The notes beneath the pieces are model-generated. The model saw nothing but the letters and a program-made list of their open reading frames with translations, had not been told where the DNA came from and made no database searches. From the NCBI GenBank assembly GCA_903902945.1, contig CAIUWU010000122.1:1-21984 (forward strand): a stretch of DNA of 21,984 nucleotides. The letters run 5' to 3'. This DNA is from an uncultured Pseudomonadota bacterium. GTDB taxonomy: Bacteria; Pseudomonadota; Gammaproteobacteria; Methylococcales; Methylomonadaceae. Position 1 is the stretch's first letter; each line of letters opens with the position of its first letter. The position numbers and the translations under genes are program-made. Below are positions 1 to 7,272 of the stretch, in pieces.

Positions 1-2
1 AT

Positions 3-815
3 CAGAAAAGTTTAATTGAACGTATCAGTTACTTTCTGACCGGGGAGCCACAAGATCAGGAAGATTTGTTAGCCATACTCAGAGAGTCGCAAGAAAAACG
101 ACTGCTTGATTCTGATGCCCTTGCCATGATGGAAGGCGTGATTCATGTCTCAGAAATGCGGGTCAGAGATATCATGATTCCGCGCTCGCAAATGGTGGTA
201 GTACCTGGTGATGCCGAGCTGGAAAGTATTTTTCCGCTGGTTGTCGAATTTGCCCATTCCCGTTTTCCCGTTATTGAAGAAGATCGCAGTAAAGTCATTG
301 GTGTGTTGTTAGCCAAGGATTTGTTGGCTCATGCGTTGACTAATAAGAAGTTGAAAGTCGAAGCAATCATGCGTCCGGCCAGCGTGGTGCCTGAAAGCAA
401 GCGTCTGAATGTGTTGTTGAAGGAGTTTAGAACCGAACGCAATCATATGGCGATCGTGGTTGATGAATACGGTAATGCGGCGGGGCTGGTCACCATTGAA
501 GATATTCTGGAACAAATCGTCGGCAAAATTGAAGACGAGCATGACGAAGATGAAACCCGCGAATATATTTACCCGCGTAATGAGCGAGAATTCATTGTCA
601 ATGCGTTGACGCCAATTGAAGACTTTAATCAGTATTTTTCAGCTGATTTCGAGGACGATGAATGCGACACCGTTGGCGGTTTGATCGTGCAAAGGCTGGA
701 GCATTTTCCTAAAAAAGGCGAAAAGATCGAAATTGATGGCTTTTGTTTTGAAGTGCTGCGAGCCGATAATCGTAGGGTACATTTACTGCGCTTGAAGCTG
801 AATCATCCAGGCTGA
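3..815 (+). CDS. corC: CorC/HlyC-family CBS-domain protein (magnesium/cobalt efflux accessory), 5' end missing
   Basis: The frame is open from the window's first bases, so the true start lies upstream; 270 residues are visible. The TTG at 66 is internal, because the residues before it (around I-S-Y-F-L-T-G-E-P) match the N-terminal region of CorC. Two CBS domains span roughly visible residues 55-175. They begin after the family motif R-V-R-D-I-M-I-P-R-S-Q-M and include A-H-S-R-F-P-V-I and G-L-V-T-I-E-D-I-L-E. A CorC_HlyC C-terminal domain follows (D-T-V-G-G-L-I). E. coli CorC has 292 residues, so only about 10-25 are missing. Known family role: a cytoplasmic CBS protein linked to Mg2+/Co2+ efflux with CorA, binding adenine nucleotide. 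The usual partner lnt is not downstream; the next gene is convergent. Confidence 0.93.
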   Translation, partial: QKSLIERISYFLTGEPQDQEDLLAILRESQEKRLLDSDALAMMEGVIHVSEMRVRDIMIPRSQMVVVPGDAELESIFPLVVEFAHSRFPVIEEDRSKVIGVLLAKDLLAHALTNKKLKVEAIMRPASVVPESKRLNVLLKEFRTERNHMAIVVDEYGNAAGLVTIEDILEQIVGKIEDEHDEDETREYIYPRNEREFIVNALTPIEDFNQYFSADFEDDECDTVGGLIVQRLEHFPKKGEKIEIDGFCFEVLRADNRRVHLLRLKLNHPG

Positions 816-831
816 TTGCAGGCCGGGTGCT

Positions 832-860
832 GTGGCGACAACTGAAACGGTTGTTGTCAC
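832..860 (+). repeat. Stem-loop just downstream of corC
   Basis: An 11-bp stem with two G-U wobbles: left arm 832-842 (GTGGCGACAAC), right arm 850-860 (GTTGTTGTCAC), 7-nt loop. No T-tract follows, so it is not a classic intrinsic terminator. It may protect the 3' end of corC mRNA or work together with the terminator at 885-918. Confidence 0.4.
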
Positions 861-884
861 CTGCATCGCAGATTACAGGCATAA

Positions 885-918
885 AAAAACCACCTAACCA
901 ATAAAGTCAGGTGGTTTT
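885..918. terminator. Bidirectional rho-independent terminator between convergent corC and the 65-aa gene
   Basis: Arms CCACCT (890-895) and AGGTGG (909-914) are flanked by A7 on the left and T4 on the right, with a 13-nt loop. Read on the minus strand the stem is followed by seven T, making a strong terminator for the small membrane-protein gene. On the plus strand the T-run is only four long, giving weaker termination of corC. Confidence 0.75.
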
Positions 919-938
919 AGAGTTAACCGAGCAAAAAA

Positions 939-1136
939 TTATTTCGCTTGGCCCAGAATGTCATTATTGAAGTCTTTTTTAGCCTGGAAAGCTTTAGCTT
1001 CAGCGGCTGCAGTAGTTGGACCACTGTTTGCTAAATGCTCAGTTTCACGACTTTTCAGAAGCAGTACACCAGCAATTGCGATTACGGTTACAACTGCGAA
1101 TACTAAAGTTGTGTTGTCTTTTTCTTGCTCAGCCAT
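939..1136 (-). CDS. Small single-pass membrane protein, 65 aa, unknown function
   Basis: I do not recognise a family. The protein starts with a short charged segment (M-A-E-Q-E-K-D-N). One hydrophobic helix follows at about residues 10-27 (rich in V, A, I, L), then K-S-R. The cytoplasmic or periplasmic tail is Ala/Lys-rich and amphipathic (T-T-A-A-A-E-A-K-A-F-Q-A-K-K-D-F). The gene is supported by a good Shine-Dalgarno (AGAGGA about 7 nt before ATG on the minus strand), a plausible sigma70 promoter about 90 nt upstream and a strong terminator right after the stop. It stands alone, convergent to corC and divergent from nrdR. The signals suggest a well-expressed monocistronic gene. A charged N-terminus, a single helix and a helical tail would fit a small accessory subunit of a membrane complex, but that is inference. 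Confidence 0.75.
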   Translation of the reverse strand: MAEQEKDNTTLVFAVVTVIAIAGVLLLKSRETEHLANSGPTTAAAEAKAFQAKKDFNNDILGQAK

Positions 1137-1169
1137 TTTTTAATCCTCTTTCTATTGTTGTAATAATAA

Positions 1170-1198
1170 GCTTTCTTACGAAAGCGCAATCAGATTGC
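1170..1198 (-). repeat. Two adjacent hairpins in the leader of the 65-aa gene
   Basis: A perfect hairpin GCTTTC-TTAC-GAAAGC (1170-1185) is followed directly by GCAAT-CAG-ATTGC (1186-1198). Both lie between the proposed minus-strand promoter (1236-1264) and the start codon at 1136, so they would sit in the 5' untranslated RNA, upstream of the ribosome binding site. A role in mRNA stability or translation control is inference. Confidence 0.45.
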
Positions 1199-1235
1199 TT
1201 GTCGAAATTGATATTATTTTTGGTCGACGGGGCAT

Positions 1236-1264
1236 TTTTTACACTCAAAAAAGTTTCGTGTCAA
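1236..1264 (-). promoter_or_regulatory. Predicted sigma70 promoter of the 65-aa membrane protein gene
   Basis: On the minus strand a perfect -35 TTGACA (1259-1264) is followed after exactly 17 bp by TAAAAA (1236-1241), which matches four of six -10 positions. Transcription would begin near 1228, giving a leader of roughly 90 nt. Confidence 0.5.
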
Positions 1265-1498
1265 AACATTATTTTGTTTTTTATTGTCAGTCAGCGGAAA
1301 AAATAATTGCTGCGCCTGATGTGTTTTTATATTTTTTTATATTAAACAATAGGTTATGTTATTTTTACTGGTGATTGCTTAAGTGGCAATCTACAGTCTT
1401 GTCACCGCCTCTATGAGATGGTGTTGTCGGGCTGATTTCGGGATCAAGCTAATCTGTAATAGAATTGACGCTCCTTTAACGATTTATCGGCCTCAAAA

Positions 1499-1963
1499 AT
1501 GCGTTGTCCGTTTTGTTCTGCACAAGATACCCGGGTCATCGACACTCGGTTAGCTGACGAAGGGGAACAGGTTAAGCGCAGAAGAGAGTGTCTGGCATGC
1601 AAAGAGCGCTTTACCACCTTTGAGGTTGTCGAACTGACTTTGCCGCGCATCATTAAACGCAATGGCGCCCGGCAAAGTTTTGATGAAAACAAGCTGCGTG
1701 CCGGTATGCAACGGGCGCTGGAAAAAAGACCGGTACAGGCTGATGCCGTTGAGGCCGCCATCAGCCGGATCAAGAAAGCCCTGATGTCCAAAGGCGAACG
1801 TGAAATTCCTGCCTATCAGCTTGGTGAGTTGGTAATGAAAGAGCTGAATGCGCTCGATCATGTGGCATTTGTACGTTTTGCTTCGGTTTACCGCAGTTTC
1901 GAAGATGTCAGTGAGTTCACCAAAATGATTGACCAGCTACAGCAAGACGATGTCCAGTCTTGA
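1499..1963 (+). CDS. nrdR: Transcriptional repressor NrdR
   Basis: A 154-residue, full-length NrdR. The N-terminal zinc ribbon has Cys3, Cys6, Cys31 and Cys34 (C-P-F-C and C-L-A-C), followed by the K-E-R-F-T-T-F-E segment. An ATP-cone domain fills about residues 49-139, beginning near P-R-I-I-K-R-N-G. NrdR binds NrdR boxes in front of ribonucleotide reductase operons and represses them when the cone is loaded with dATP. The start is the first ATG, giving the canonical M-R-C-P-F-C; no strong ribosome binding site precedes it. It overlaps ribD by 14 bp, as first gene of the riboflavin operon, an order widely conserved in gammaproteobacteria. Confidence 0.97.
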   Translation: MRCPFCSAQDTRVIDTRLADEGEQVKRRRECLACKERFTTFEVVELTLPRIIKRNGARQSFDENKLRAGMQRALEKRPVQADAVEAAISRIKKALMSKGEREIPAYQLGELVMKELNALDHVAFVRFASVYRSFEDVSEFTKMIDQLQQDDVQS

Positions 1964-3038
1964 TCATTTTTTTATGGCTCAGGCCATAAAATTGGCTGAA
2001 AAAGGCATTTACACCACCGACCCGAATCCTGCGGTCGGCTGTGTACTGGTCAAAGATCAGCAAATTATTGCCGAAGGCTGGACCCAGCGCGCCGGATTGG
2101 CTCATGCCGAAGTCGATGCCCTGTCAAAAACCAGTCAGGCCCGTGGTGCAACGGCTTATGTGACATTGGAGCCTTGCAGCCATCATGGCCGGACCGGGCC
2201 TTGTTGTGATGCATTGATCGCAGCCGGTATTGGGCGTGTCGTGGTTGCGATGCAGGATCCCAATCCGTTGGTTGCCGGTGAAGGTATCAGGCGTTTGCGG
2301 GCGGCAGGTGTCGAAGTAGTTTTGGACCTGCTCGCTGACGAAGCCGCCAAGCTGAATCAGGGTTTTTTCAAGCGTATGACTCAGGGTTTACCCTGGGTGC
2401 GTAGCAAACTGGCAATGAGTCTCGATGGCCGCACTGCGATGGCTTCCGGTGAAAGTCAGTGGATTACCTCATCACAGTCTCGGCAGGATGTGCAACGCTA
2501 TCGAGCTGCCAGTAGTGCGATTGTGACCGGCATCAACACGATTCTGGCCGATGATCCGCAATTGAATGCACGGGTGGCGTTTGATATTGAACCTCCCGTC
2601 AAAGTTGTGCTCGATTCAGGGTTACGGCTGCCATTACAAGCAAAGATTCTGCAAACTTCCGGCAAAGTCTGGGTTTTTACCTGCAGCGAAGACCAGCAGG
2701 CTCAGCAGCGATTGCGTGATCTCGGCTGTCAGGTATTTCAGCTGGCCGGTGATCAACAGCGCCTGAATTTGCATGCAGTCTTTGCCGAGCTGGGACGCCA
2801 GCAAATCAATACTGTCTGGGTCGAAGCCGGAGCGATTCTGAATGGCGCTTTGATCGAAACCGATTTAGTTGATCAATGGTTGATTTACATGGCACCCTGT
2901 TTGCTGGGCGATCAGGCCAGAGGCCTGTTTGATTTGCCCGGATTACAGCGAATGTCGCAACAGAAATTATTACATTTTCAAGATATCAGGGCGGTTGGCC
3001 CGGATTTACGATTAACCCTAACACGCGCTCAAAATTAA
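1950..3038 (+). CDS. ribD: Bifunctional riboflavin deaminase/reductase RibD
   Basis: A 362-residue protein that deaminates 2,5-diamino-6-ribosylamino-pyrimidinone phosphate and then reduces the ribosyl side chain with NADPH. The N-terminal cytidine-deaminase-like domain carries the zinc site H52-A-E54 and P-C76-S-H-H-G-R-T-G-P-C85. The C-terminal reductase domain starts around residue 147 (W-V-R-S-K-L-A-M-S-L-D-G-R). I chose ATG 1950 over the in-frame TTG at 1929 because it gives the usual short lead before the M-A-Q-A-I-K-L-A-E-K-G helix; ATG 1974 is an alternative. It overlaps the nrdR end by 14 bp and ribE follows after 7 bp, so translation is probably coupled. Confidence 0.96.
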   Translation: MSSLDHFFMAQAIKLAEKGIYTTDPNPAVGCVLVKDQQIIAEGWTQRAGLAHAEVDALSKTSQARGATAYVTLEPCSHHGRTGPCCDALIAAGIGRVVVAMQDPNPLVAGEGIRRLRAAGVEVVLDLLADEAAKLNQGFFKRMTQGLPWVRSKLAMSLDGRTAMASGESQWITSSQSRQDVQRYRAASSAIVTGINTILADDPQLNARVAFDIEPPVKVVLDSGLRLPLQAKILQTSGKVWVFTCSEDQQAQQRLRDLGCQVFQLAGDQQRLNLHAVFAELGRQQINTVWVEAGAILNGALIETDLVDQWLIYMAPCLLGDQARGLFDLPGLQRMSQQKLLHFQDIRAVGPDLRLTLTRAQN

Positions 3039-3045
3039 TTTAAAC

Positions 3046-3702
3046 ATGTTTACAGGTATTATCTTAGCGATCGGTACGATTGCCGATGTTCAGGCTCGCG
3101 GTGGTGATTACCGGTTGACCATCAATACCGGCAAGTTGCCGCTGGCAGACTGTAATCTCGGTGACAGTATTGCGGTGAATGGTGTTTGTCTGACTGCGGT
3201 CGAACTCGGCGAGCATTATTTTTGTGCCGATGTCTCGAATGAGACTTTATCGCGGACCACACTAAAAACCCTGAAAGCCGGTTCGCCGGTCAATCTGGAG
3301 TTGGCATTGACGCCGACTACCCGGCTGGGGGGGCATATCGTCAGTGGCCATGTCGATGGCATTGGCACTATCGCCGAGAAACAGCCTGATGGCCGCTCGA
3401 TCCGTTTTAAATTCAAAGCGCCTGATAATCTGGCCCGCTATATTGCCGAAAAAGGCTCGATCACCATTAACGGTATCAGTCTGACCGTCAATGCTGTCGA
3501 AGGCAGTCATTTTACGGTCAATATCGTGCCGCATACCTTGCAGGAAACCACCTTGGCCGGCAGTCGGGCGGGTGATGAGGTTAATCTGGAAGTGGATATT
3601 CTGGCTCGCTATCTGGAGCGCTTGCTGCAAGGCAGTGCCGGCCATACCCCACAGTCCACCATCACCGAATCGCTCTTAAAAAACGCAGGTTTTATTCAAT
3701 GA
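3046..3702 (+). CDS. ribE: Riboflavin synthase, alpha subunit
   Basis: At 218 residues this is the normal length for the trimeric synthase that dismutates two 6,7-dimethyl-8-ribityllumazine molecules to riboflavin. It shows the two-fold lumazine-binding repeat. The first barrel starts M-F-T-G-I-I and has V-N-G-V-C-L-T. The second, from about residue 98, has G-G-H-I-V-S-G-H-V-D-G and I-N-G-I-S-L-T. The stop overlaps the ribBX start as ATGA (3699-3702). The lumazine synthase partner ribH follows two genes on. Some nomenclatures call this gene ribC. Confidence 0.96.
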   Translation: MFTGIILAIGTIADVQARGGDYRLTINTGKLPLADCNLGDSIAVNGVCLTAVELGEHYFCADVSNETLSRTTLKTLKAGSPVNLELALTPTTRLGGHIVSGHVDGIGTIAEKQPDGRSIRFKFKAPDNLARYIAEKGSITINGISLTVNAVEGSHFTVNIVPHTLQETTLAGSRAGDEVNLEVDILARYLERLLQGSAGHTPQSTITESLLKNAGFIQ

Positions 3703-4811
3703 ATAGCATAGAAGAGATTATCGACGACCTGCGGCAGGGCAAAATGGTCATCATCATGGACGATGAAGACCGTGAAAATGAAGGCGATTTATTAATGGCG
3801 GCTGCCTTTGCCCGTCCCGAAGACATCAATTTCATGGCCAAATACGGGCGTGGACTGATTTGTCTGACGTTGACCCGAGAGCGTTGTCAGCAGTTACGCT
3901 TGCCCTTGATGGTCAATGACAACAAAACTCCTTATACCACTAACTTCACGGTATCGATTGAAGCCGCACAAGGGGTGACAACCGGCATTTCTGCCGCTGA
4001 TCGCGCCCTGACTATTCAGGCTGCAGTAGCTGCCAATGCTCAGCCCAGTGACCTGGTGCAACCGGGCCATATCTTTCCGCTGATGGCTCAGGCGGGCGGT
4101 GTGCTGAATCGCGCCGGACATACCGAAGCCGGTTGTGATCTGGCCGGTCTGGCTGGCGTGGAACCGGCAGCGGTGATTGTCGAAATTCTCAATGATGATG
4201 GTTCTATGGCTAGACGTCCCGATCTGGAAGTGTTTGCCAAGCAGCATAACCTCAAGATAGGCACCATCGCCGACCTGATTCATTACCGGATCGAGCATGA
4301 AAACACCCTGGAACGGATCAGTGAATGTGCCTATCCGACCGAATACGGTGACTTCAGGTTGTATGCCTATCAGGATCACAACGATGATAATGTCCATCTG
4401 GCCCTGGTAATGGGGGATGTGGCCGGGGATGAACCGGTGTTAGTCAGAGTGCATGCCCGGAATCTGTGTGATGATCTGTTCGCCTCCAAGCGCAGTGATT
4501 GCAGTCTGCCGGTCCGGGAGGCAATGAAAAAAATTGCCGAAGCGGGACGCGGGGTATTAGTGATTATTCGGCAGCAGGAAAATAATAAAGCCCTGGTTGA
4601 GCTGATTCATGGTTATCAGCTGGAAGACAACGGCATTAAAGCGCCGGTTGATCAGGGTAGTGATGCCGATTGGCGCACCACCGGTACTGGTTCCCGGATC
4701 TTATCGGACTTAGGGGTCAGACGTTTAAAAGTGATGGGCGCCCAGAAAAAATATATTGGTTTGTCAGGTTTCGATCTGCAAGTGGTCGAACATGTCGAGA
4801 CTTCGTTTTAA
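3699..4811 (+). CDS. ribBA: 3,4-dihydroxy-2-butanone 4-phosphate synthase fused to a degenerate GTP cyclohydrolase II domain (RibBX type)
   Basis: 370 residues. The N-terminal half (about 1-200) is an intact RibB: acidic loop D-D-E-D-R-E-N-E-G-D-L (21-31), G-R-G-L-I-C-L, T-T-G-I-S-A-A-D-R-A and H-T-E-A-G-C-D-L. It converts ribulose 5-phosphate to the four-carbon precursor of lumazine. The C-terminal half (about 205-370) has the GTP cyclohydrolase II fold but not its active site. The family's C-L-T-G-D and C-D-C zinc cysteines are replaced (N-L-C-D-D and S-D-C), and the catalytic R-Q-E-G-R-N-I-G is R-Q-Q-E-N-N-K. This matches the known RibBX type, in which only the RibB activity remains. It would normally be annotated as bifunctional RibBA. 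A separate RibA is therefore expected elsewhere in the genome. Confidence 0.93.
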   Translation: MNSIEEIIDDLRQGKMVIIMDDEDRENEGDLLMAAAFARPEDINFMAKYGRGLICLTLTRERCQQLRLPLMVNDNKTPYTTNFTVSIEAAQGVTTGISAADRALTIQAAVAANAQPSDLVQPGHIFPLMAQAGGVLNRAGHTEAGCDLAGLAGVEPAAVIVEILNDDGSMARRPDLEVFAKQHNLKIGTIADLIHYRIEHENTLERISECAYPTEYGDFRLYAYQDHNDDNVHLALVMGDVAGDEPVLVRVHARNLCDDLFASKRSDCSLPVREAMKKIAEAGRGVLVIIRQQENNKALVELIHGYQLEDNGIKAPVDQGSDADWRTTGTGSRILSDLGVRRLKVMGAQKKYIGLSGFDLQVVEHVETSF

Positions 4812-4837
4812 TTTATACAGCAACTAAAGGTACACAC

Positions 4838-5320
4838 ATGACAACGGTCAATACCATCGAAGGCAATTTTTCCGCTCAGGGCGGCAAGTTTTGTATTGTT
4901 TCATCACGATTCAACAGCTTTATCGTTGAGCAGTTGGAAAATGGTGCGATTGATGCCCTGGTTCGCCACGGTGCCGATAAACAGGCGATCACACTGGTTA
5001 AAGTACCGGGTGCGTTTGAATTGCCGATGGTGGTGCAGCGGATTGCCGCCAGTAAAAAATACGATGCCATCATTGTGCTGGGGGCGGTGATTCGTGGTGG
5101 CACACCGCATTTTGAATATGTCGCTGGTGAATGTGTCAAAGGCATTGCCCAGATTGCGCTGCAGTATGATTTGCCGGTCAGCTTTGGTGTGTTGACTGTG
5201 GATAGCATTGAACAGGCCATTGAACGCGCAGGAACCAAAGCCGGTAACAAAGGCGCTGAAGCGGCTTTGTCAGCGATTGAAATGGTCAGTCTGTTTAACA
5301 CCTTAAACGTTGCCGGTTAA
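4838..5320 (+). CDS. ribH: 6,7-dimethyl-8-ribityllumazine synthase
   Basis: A 160-residue subunit of the icosahedral or pentameric enzyme that condenses the RibB and RibD products. It carries F-N-S-F-I-V (substrate loop), V-P-G-A-F-E-L-P, G-A-V-I-R-G-G-T-P-H-F-E (phosphate-binding loop and catalytic His), the V-S-F-G-V-L-T strand and the E-R-A-G-T-K-A-G-N-K-G-A-E-A-A motif. The start at 4838 is favoured by an AAAGG site 7 nt upstream. The longer frame from 4670 only reads through the end of ribBX. It lies 26 bp after ribBX and 8 bp before nusB. No FMN riboswitch precedes it. Confidence 0.97.
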   Translation: MTTVNTIEGNFSAQGGKFCIVSSRFNSFIVEQLENGAIDALVRHGADKQAITLVKVPGAFELPMVVQRIAASKKYDAIIVLGAVIRGGTPHFEYVAGECVKGIAQIALQYDLPVSFGVLTVDSIEQAIERAGTKAGNKGAEAALSAIEMVSLFNTLNVAG

Positions 5321-5328
5321 GGTGTTAA

Positions 5329-5772
5329 ATGAGTGAAGCAAAAACCAATGCCCGCAAATGCGCCGTGCAGGCGCTGTATCAGTGGCAAATCTCGGGTGCC
5401 AGTTTAAACAGTATCGAAACGTACTTTCTGGAAGAGCAGCACCTCAAAGGCGCACAAAAAAGCTATTTTTCCGAAATTTTTCATGGTGTGCCGCAACAGC
5501 TCGACCGGATTGATGCGGCGCTGGCCGAGTTTGTCGACCGGCCGGTTGAAAAGATTGATCCGGTAGAACGGGCTATTTTGCGTATCGGCACCTACGAATT
5601 GATTAACCGTCTGGATACTCCTTACCGGGTCATCATCAATGAAAGTGTCAATCTGGCAAAATTCTTTGGTGCCGAAGGCAGTCATAAATATGTCAACGGT
5701 ATTCTCGACAAGCTGAGCCAGAAACAGCGTGCGCTCGAGATTGCCGCTAAAACCGCTAAATCCGGCAGTTGA
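5329..5772 (+). CDS. nusB: Transcription antitermination factor NusB
   Basis: 147 residues, typical NusB length and all-helical. Recognisable segments are A-R-K-C-A-V-Q-A-L-Y-Q-W (RNA-binding arginine-rich N-terminus), V-E-R-A-I-L-R-I-G-T-Y-E-L and the C-terminal N-E-S-V-N-L-A-K-F-F-G. With NusE (S10) it binds boxA RNA and supports antitermination of rRNA operons. A good ribosome binding site (AAGGTG) precedes the ATG, and thiL starts directly after its stop. Placement after ribH is conserved across many proteobacteria. Confidence 0.97.
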   Translation: MSEAKTNARKCAVQALYQWQISGASLNSIETYFLEEQHLKGAQKSYFSEIFHGVPQQLDRIDAALAEFVDRPVEKIDPVERAILRIGTYELINRLDTPYRVIINESVNLAKFFGAEGSHKYVNGILDKLSQKQRALEIAAKTAKSGS

Positions 5773-6708
5773 ATGGCCGAGGCCGAGTTTGATCTGATCC
5801 AGCGTTATTTTGCCCAGCATCAGCCGTGTCATCCGGCTACCCGGTTGGGTATCGGTGATGACTGCGCCTTGCTGTCCGTTGCGGCCGGTCATCAGCTGGC
5901 GGTCACTACCGATACCATGGTGGAAAACGTCCATTTCTTTGCTGATGTTGATCCAGCCGATCTGGGCCATAAATTGCTGGCGGTCAATCTCAGTGATCTG
6001 GCGGCAATGGGCGCTGAACCTTTTGCCGTGACACTGGCTCTGACTTTACCCGCGATTAATCATCCCTGGTTGCAAGCCTTCTCGGAGAGTTTCATGGCAC
6101 TGGCGCGTCAGCACCAGGTGGACCTGATCGGTGGCGATACCACTGCGGGTCCGCTGACTCTGACCGTGCAGGCGATGGGTTGGGTGCCGGAAGGACAGGC
6201 GCTATTACGTTCGGCGGCGCAAGTCGGTGATCTGATTTATCTCAGTGGTGCCATCGGTGATGCCGGATTAGGGCTGAAAATCCGGCAGGGGCTTGCGGTT
6301 ACAGATCAGGAACAGGCTTTGCAGGCATTCAATCGGCCACAGCCGCAGCTGGCGACAGGGCTGGCTTTGCGCGGCATTGCTCACGCTTGTATCGATATTT
6401 CCGACGGGCTGGCTGCCGATCTGGGCCATATTCTGCAAAAAAGTCAGGTTGGCGCGCGCATCGATTGGGAGAGACTGCCGCTGTCCGCGTCGGTCAGTGC
6501 TTACATTCAGAGTAGCGGCGACTGGCAGATGCCATTGATTGCCGGCGACGATTATCAGTTGTGTTTTACGCTGCCCAAGTCCAGGCAGTCATCAGTGCCG
6601 GCAGGCTGTGTCTGCATCGGCGAGATTGAAGCGCAGCCGGGGCTGCGGATTTTTAAACAAGGCATTTCGCGACAACTTGAGGCAAGCGGTTTTGAGCATT
6701 TTTCTTAA
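5773..6708 (+). CDS. thiL: Thiamine-monophosphate kinase
   Basis: 311 residues, an ATP-dependent kinase making thiamine diphosphate from thiamine monophosphate. It has an AIR-synthase-like fold. The N-terminal domain carries L-G-I-G-D-D-C-A-L-L and T-D-T-M-V, then N-L-S-D-L-A-A-M-G-A and the metal-binding G-G-D-T-T. The C-terminal domain has C-I-D-I-S-D-G-L-A-A-D-L and A-G-D-D-Y-Q-L-C-F. The start codon follows the nusB stop with no gap, so translation is likely coupled. Its end overlaps the proposed pgpA start by 17 bp. Confidence 0.96.
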   Translation: MAEAEFDLIQRYFAQHQPCHPATRLGIGDDCALLSVAAGHQLAVTTDTMVENVHFFADVDPADLGHKLLAVNLSDLAAMGAEPFAVTLALTLPAINHPWLQAFSESFMALARQHQVDLIGGDTTAGPLTLTVQAMGWVPEGQALLRSAAQVGDLIYLSGAIGDAGLGLKIRQGLAVTDQEQALQAFNRPQPQLATGLALRGIAHACIDISDGLAADLGHILQKSQVGARIDWERLPLSASVSAYIQSSGDWQMPLIAGDDYQLCFTLPKSRQSSVPAGCVCIGEIEAQPGLRIFKQGISRQLEASGFEHFS

Positions 6709-7192
6709 GCCTGATTATGGCAACAGCCATTTGCGTGCCAGACAGATTTTATCTGAGCCAGTATTATTGCTGGCGTTTGGTTTTGGTTCGGGGTTATCGC
6801 GTTATATGCCGGGAACCATCGGCACTGTGGCAGCCATCCCCATTTATCTGCTGCTGATTCAGTATTTAGGCGATACCGGTTATCTGATGGCCATAGCGGC
6901 GATCACGCTTGGCGGAATCTGGATTTGTCAGCGTGCCGCCGACAGACTGGCAGTACATGATTTTGGGGGGATTGTCTGGGATGAAATTGCCGGATTGTTG
7001 ATCACCTTGTATGGTGTGCCATTTTCCTGGACTGCGCTGCTGGCTGGTTTTGTTCTGTTCCGGATTTTTGACATTCTGAAACCCTGGCCGATAAGCTACC
7101 TCGATAAGCGAGTAGGAGGTGGTTTCGGTATTATGCTGGATGACGTGGTCGCCGCGCTGTTGGCCAATCTGATTTTGCGGCTGTGGCTTTGA
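6692..7192 (+). CDS. pgpA: Phosphatidylglycerophosphatase A
   Basis: An inner-membrane phosphatase that dephosphorylates phosphatidylglycerol phosphate. Taking TTG 6692 as start gives 166 residues, close to E. coli PgpA (172), and a GAGG site lies 9 nt upstream. The ATG-less extension back to 6539 runs inside thiL and is not credible. Motifs: F-G-F-G-S-G-L-S-R-Y-M-P-G-T-I-G-T near residue 28, V-H-D-F-G-G-I-V-W-D-E-I-A-G with the acidic metal site, F-R-I-F-D-I-L-K-P-W-P-I, and G-G-F-G-I-M-L-D-D-V-V-A. Hydrophobic helices alternate with these. It is the last gene of the operon; unlike in Pseudomonas, no ribA follows. Confidence 0.93.
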   Translation: MSIFLKPDYGNSHLRARQILSEPVLLLAFGFGSGLSRYMPGTIGTVAAIPIYLLLIQYLGDTGYLMAIAAITLGGIWICQRAADRLAVHDFGGIVWDEIAGLLITLYGVPFSWTALLAGFVLFRIFDILKPWPISYLDKRVGGGFGIMLDDVVAALLANLILRLWL

Positions 7193-7272
7193 GCGCAGAC
7201 CGGCTGAACCTGTTTATTCGGCGCTAGTTAAATGATCTTAAAATACAATCAGTTATCGATTTTTATACAGAT

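Larger units (their letters stand above)
1137..1498. other. Divergent intergenic region between the 65-aa gene and nrdR
   Basis: No gene is credible here. The stretch is AT-rich, especially 1260-1370. Its left half holds the leader hairpins and promoter of the minus-strand gene. Its right half holds a stem-loop GATTGC/GCAATC (1373-1378 with 1386-1391) and a -10-like TAGAAT (1460-1465) that could start nrdR transcription, though no convincing -35 lies at the right spacing. I saw no NrdR box, tRNA or riboswitch. Confidence 0.5.

Noticed and set aside
1016..1306. 96-codon plus-strand frame opposite the 65-aa gene
   Set aside because: It is antisense to a well-supported gene and runs into low-complexity AT-rich intergenic DNA; no ribosome binding site.
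4670..4837. Upstream extension of the ribH frame
   Set aside because: It lies inside ribBX; the ATG at 4838 has a ribosome binding site and gives the canonical lumazine synthase length.
3039..4837. Possible FMN riboswitch in the riboflavin operon
   Set aside because: The intergenic gaps are at most 26 bp and the genes overlap or nearly touch, leaving no room for an RFN element.
6539..6691. Upstream extension of the pgpA frame
   Set aside because: It lies inside thiL and has no similarity to PgpA; TTG 6692 with GAGG upstream gives the normal family length.
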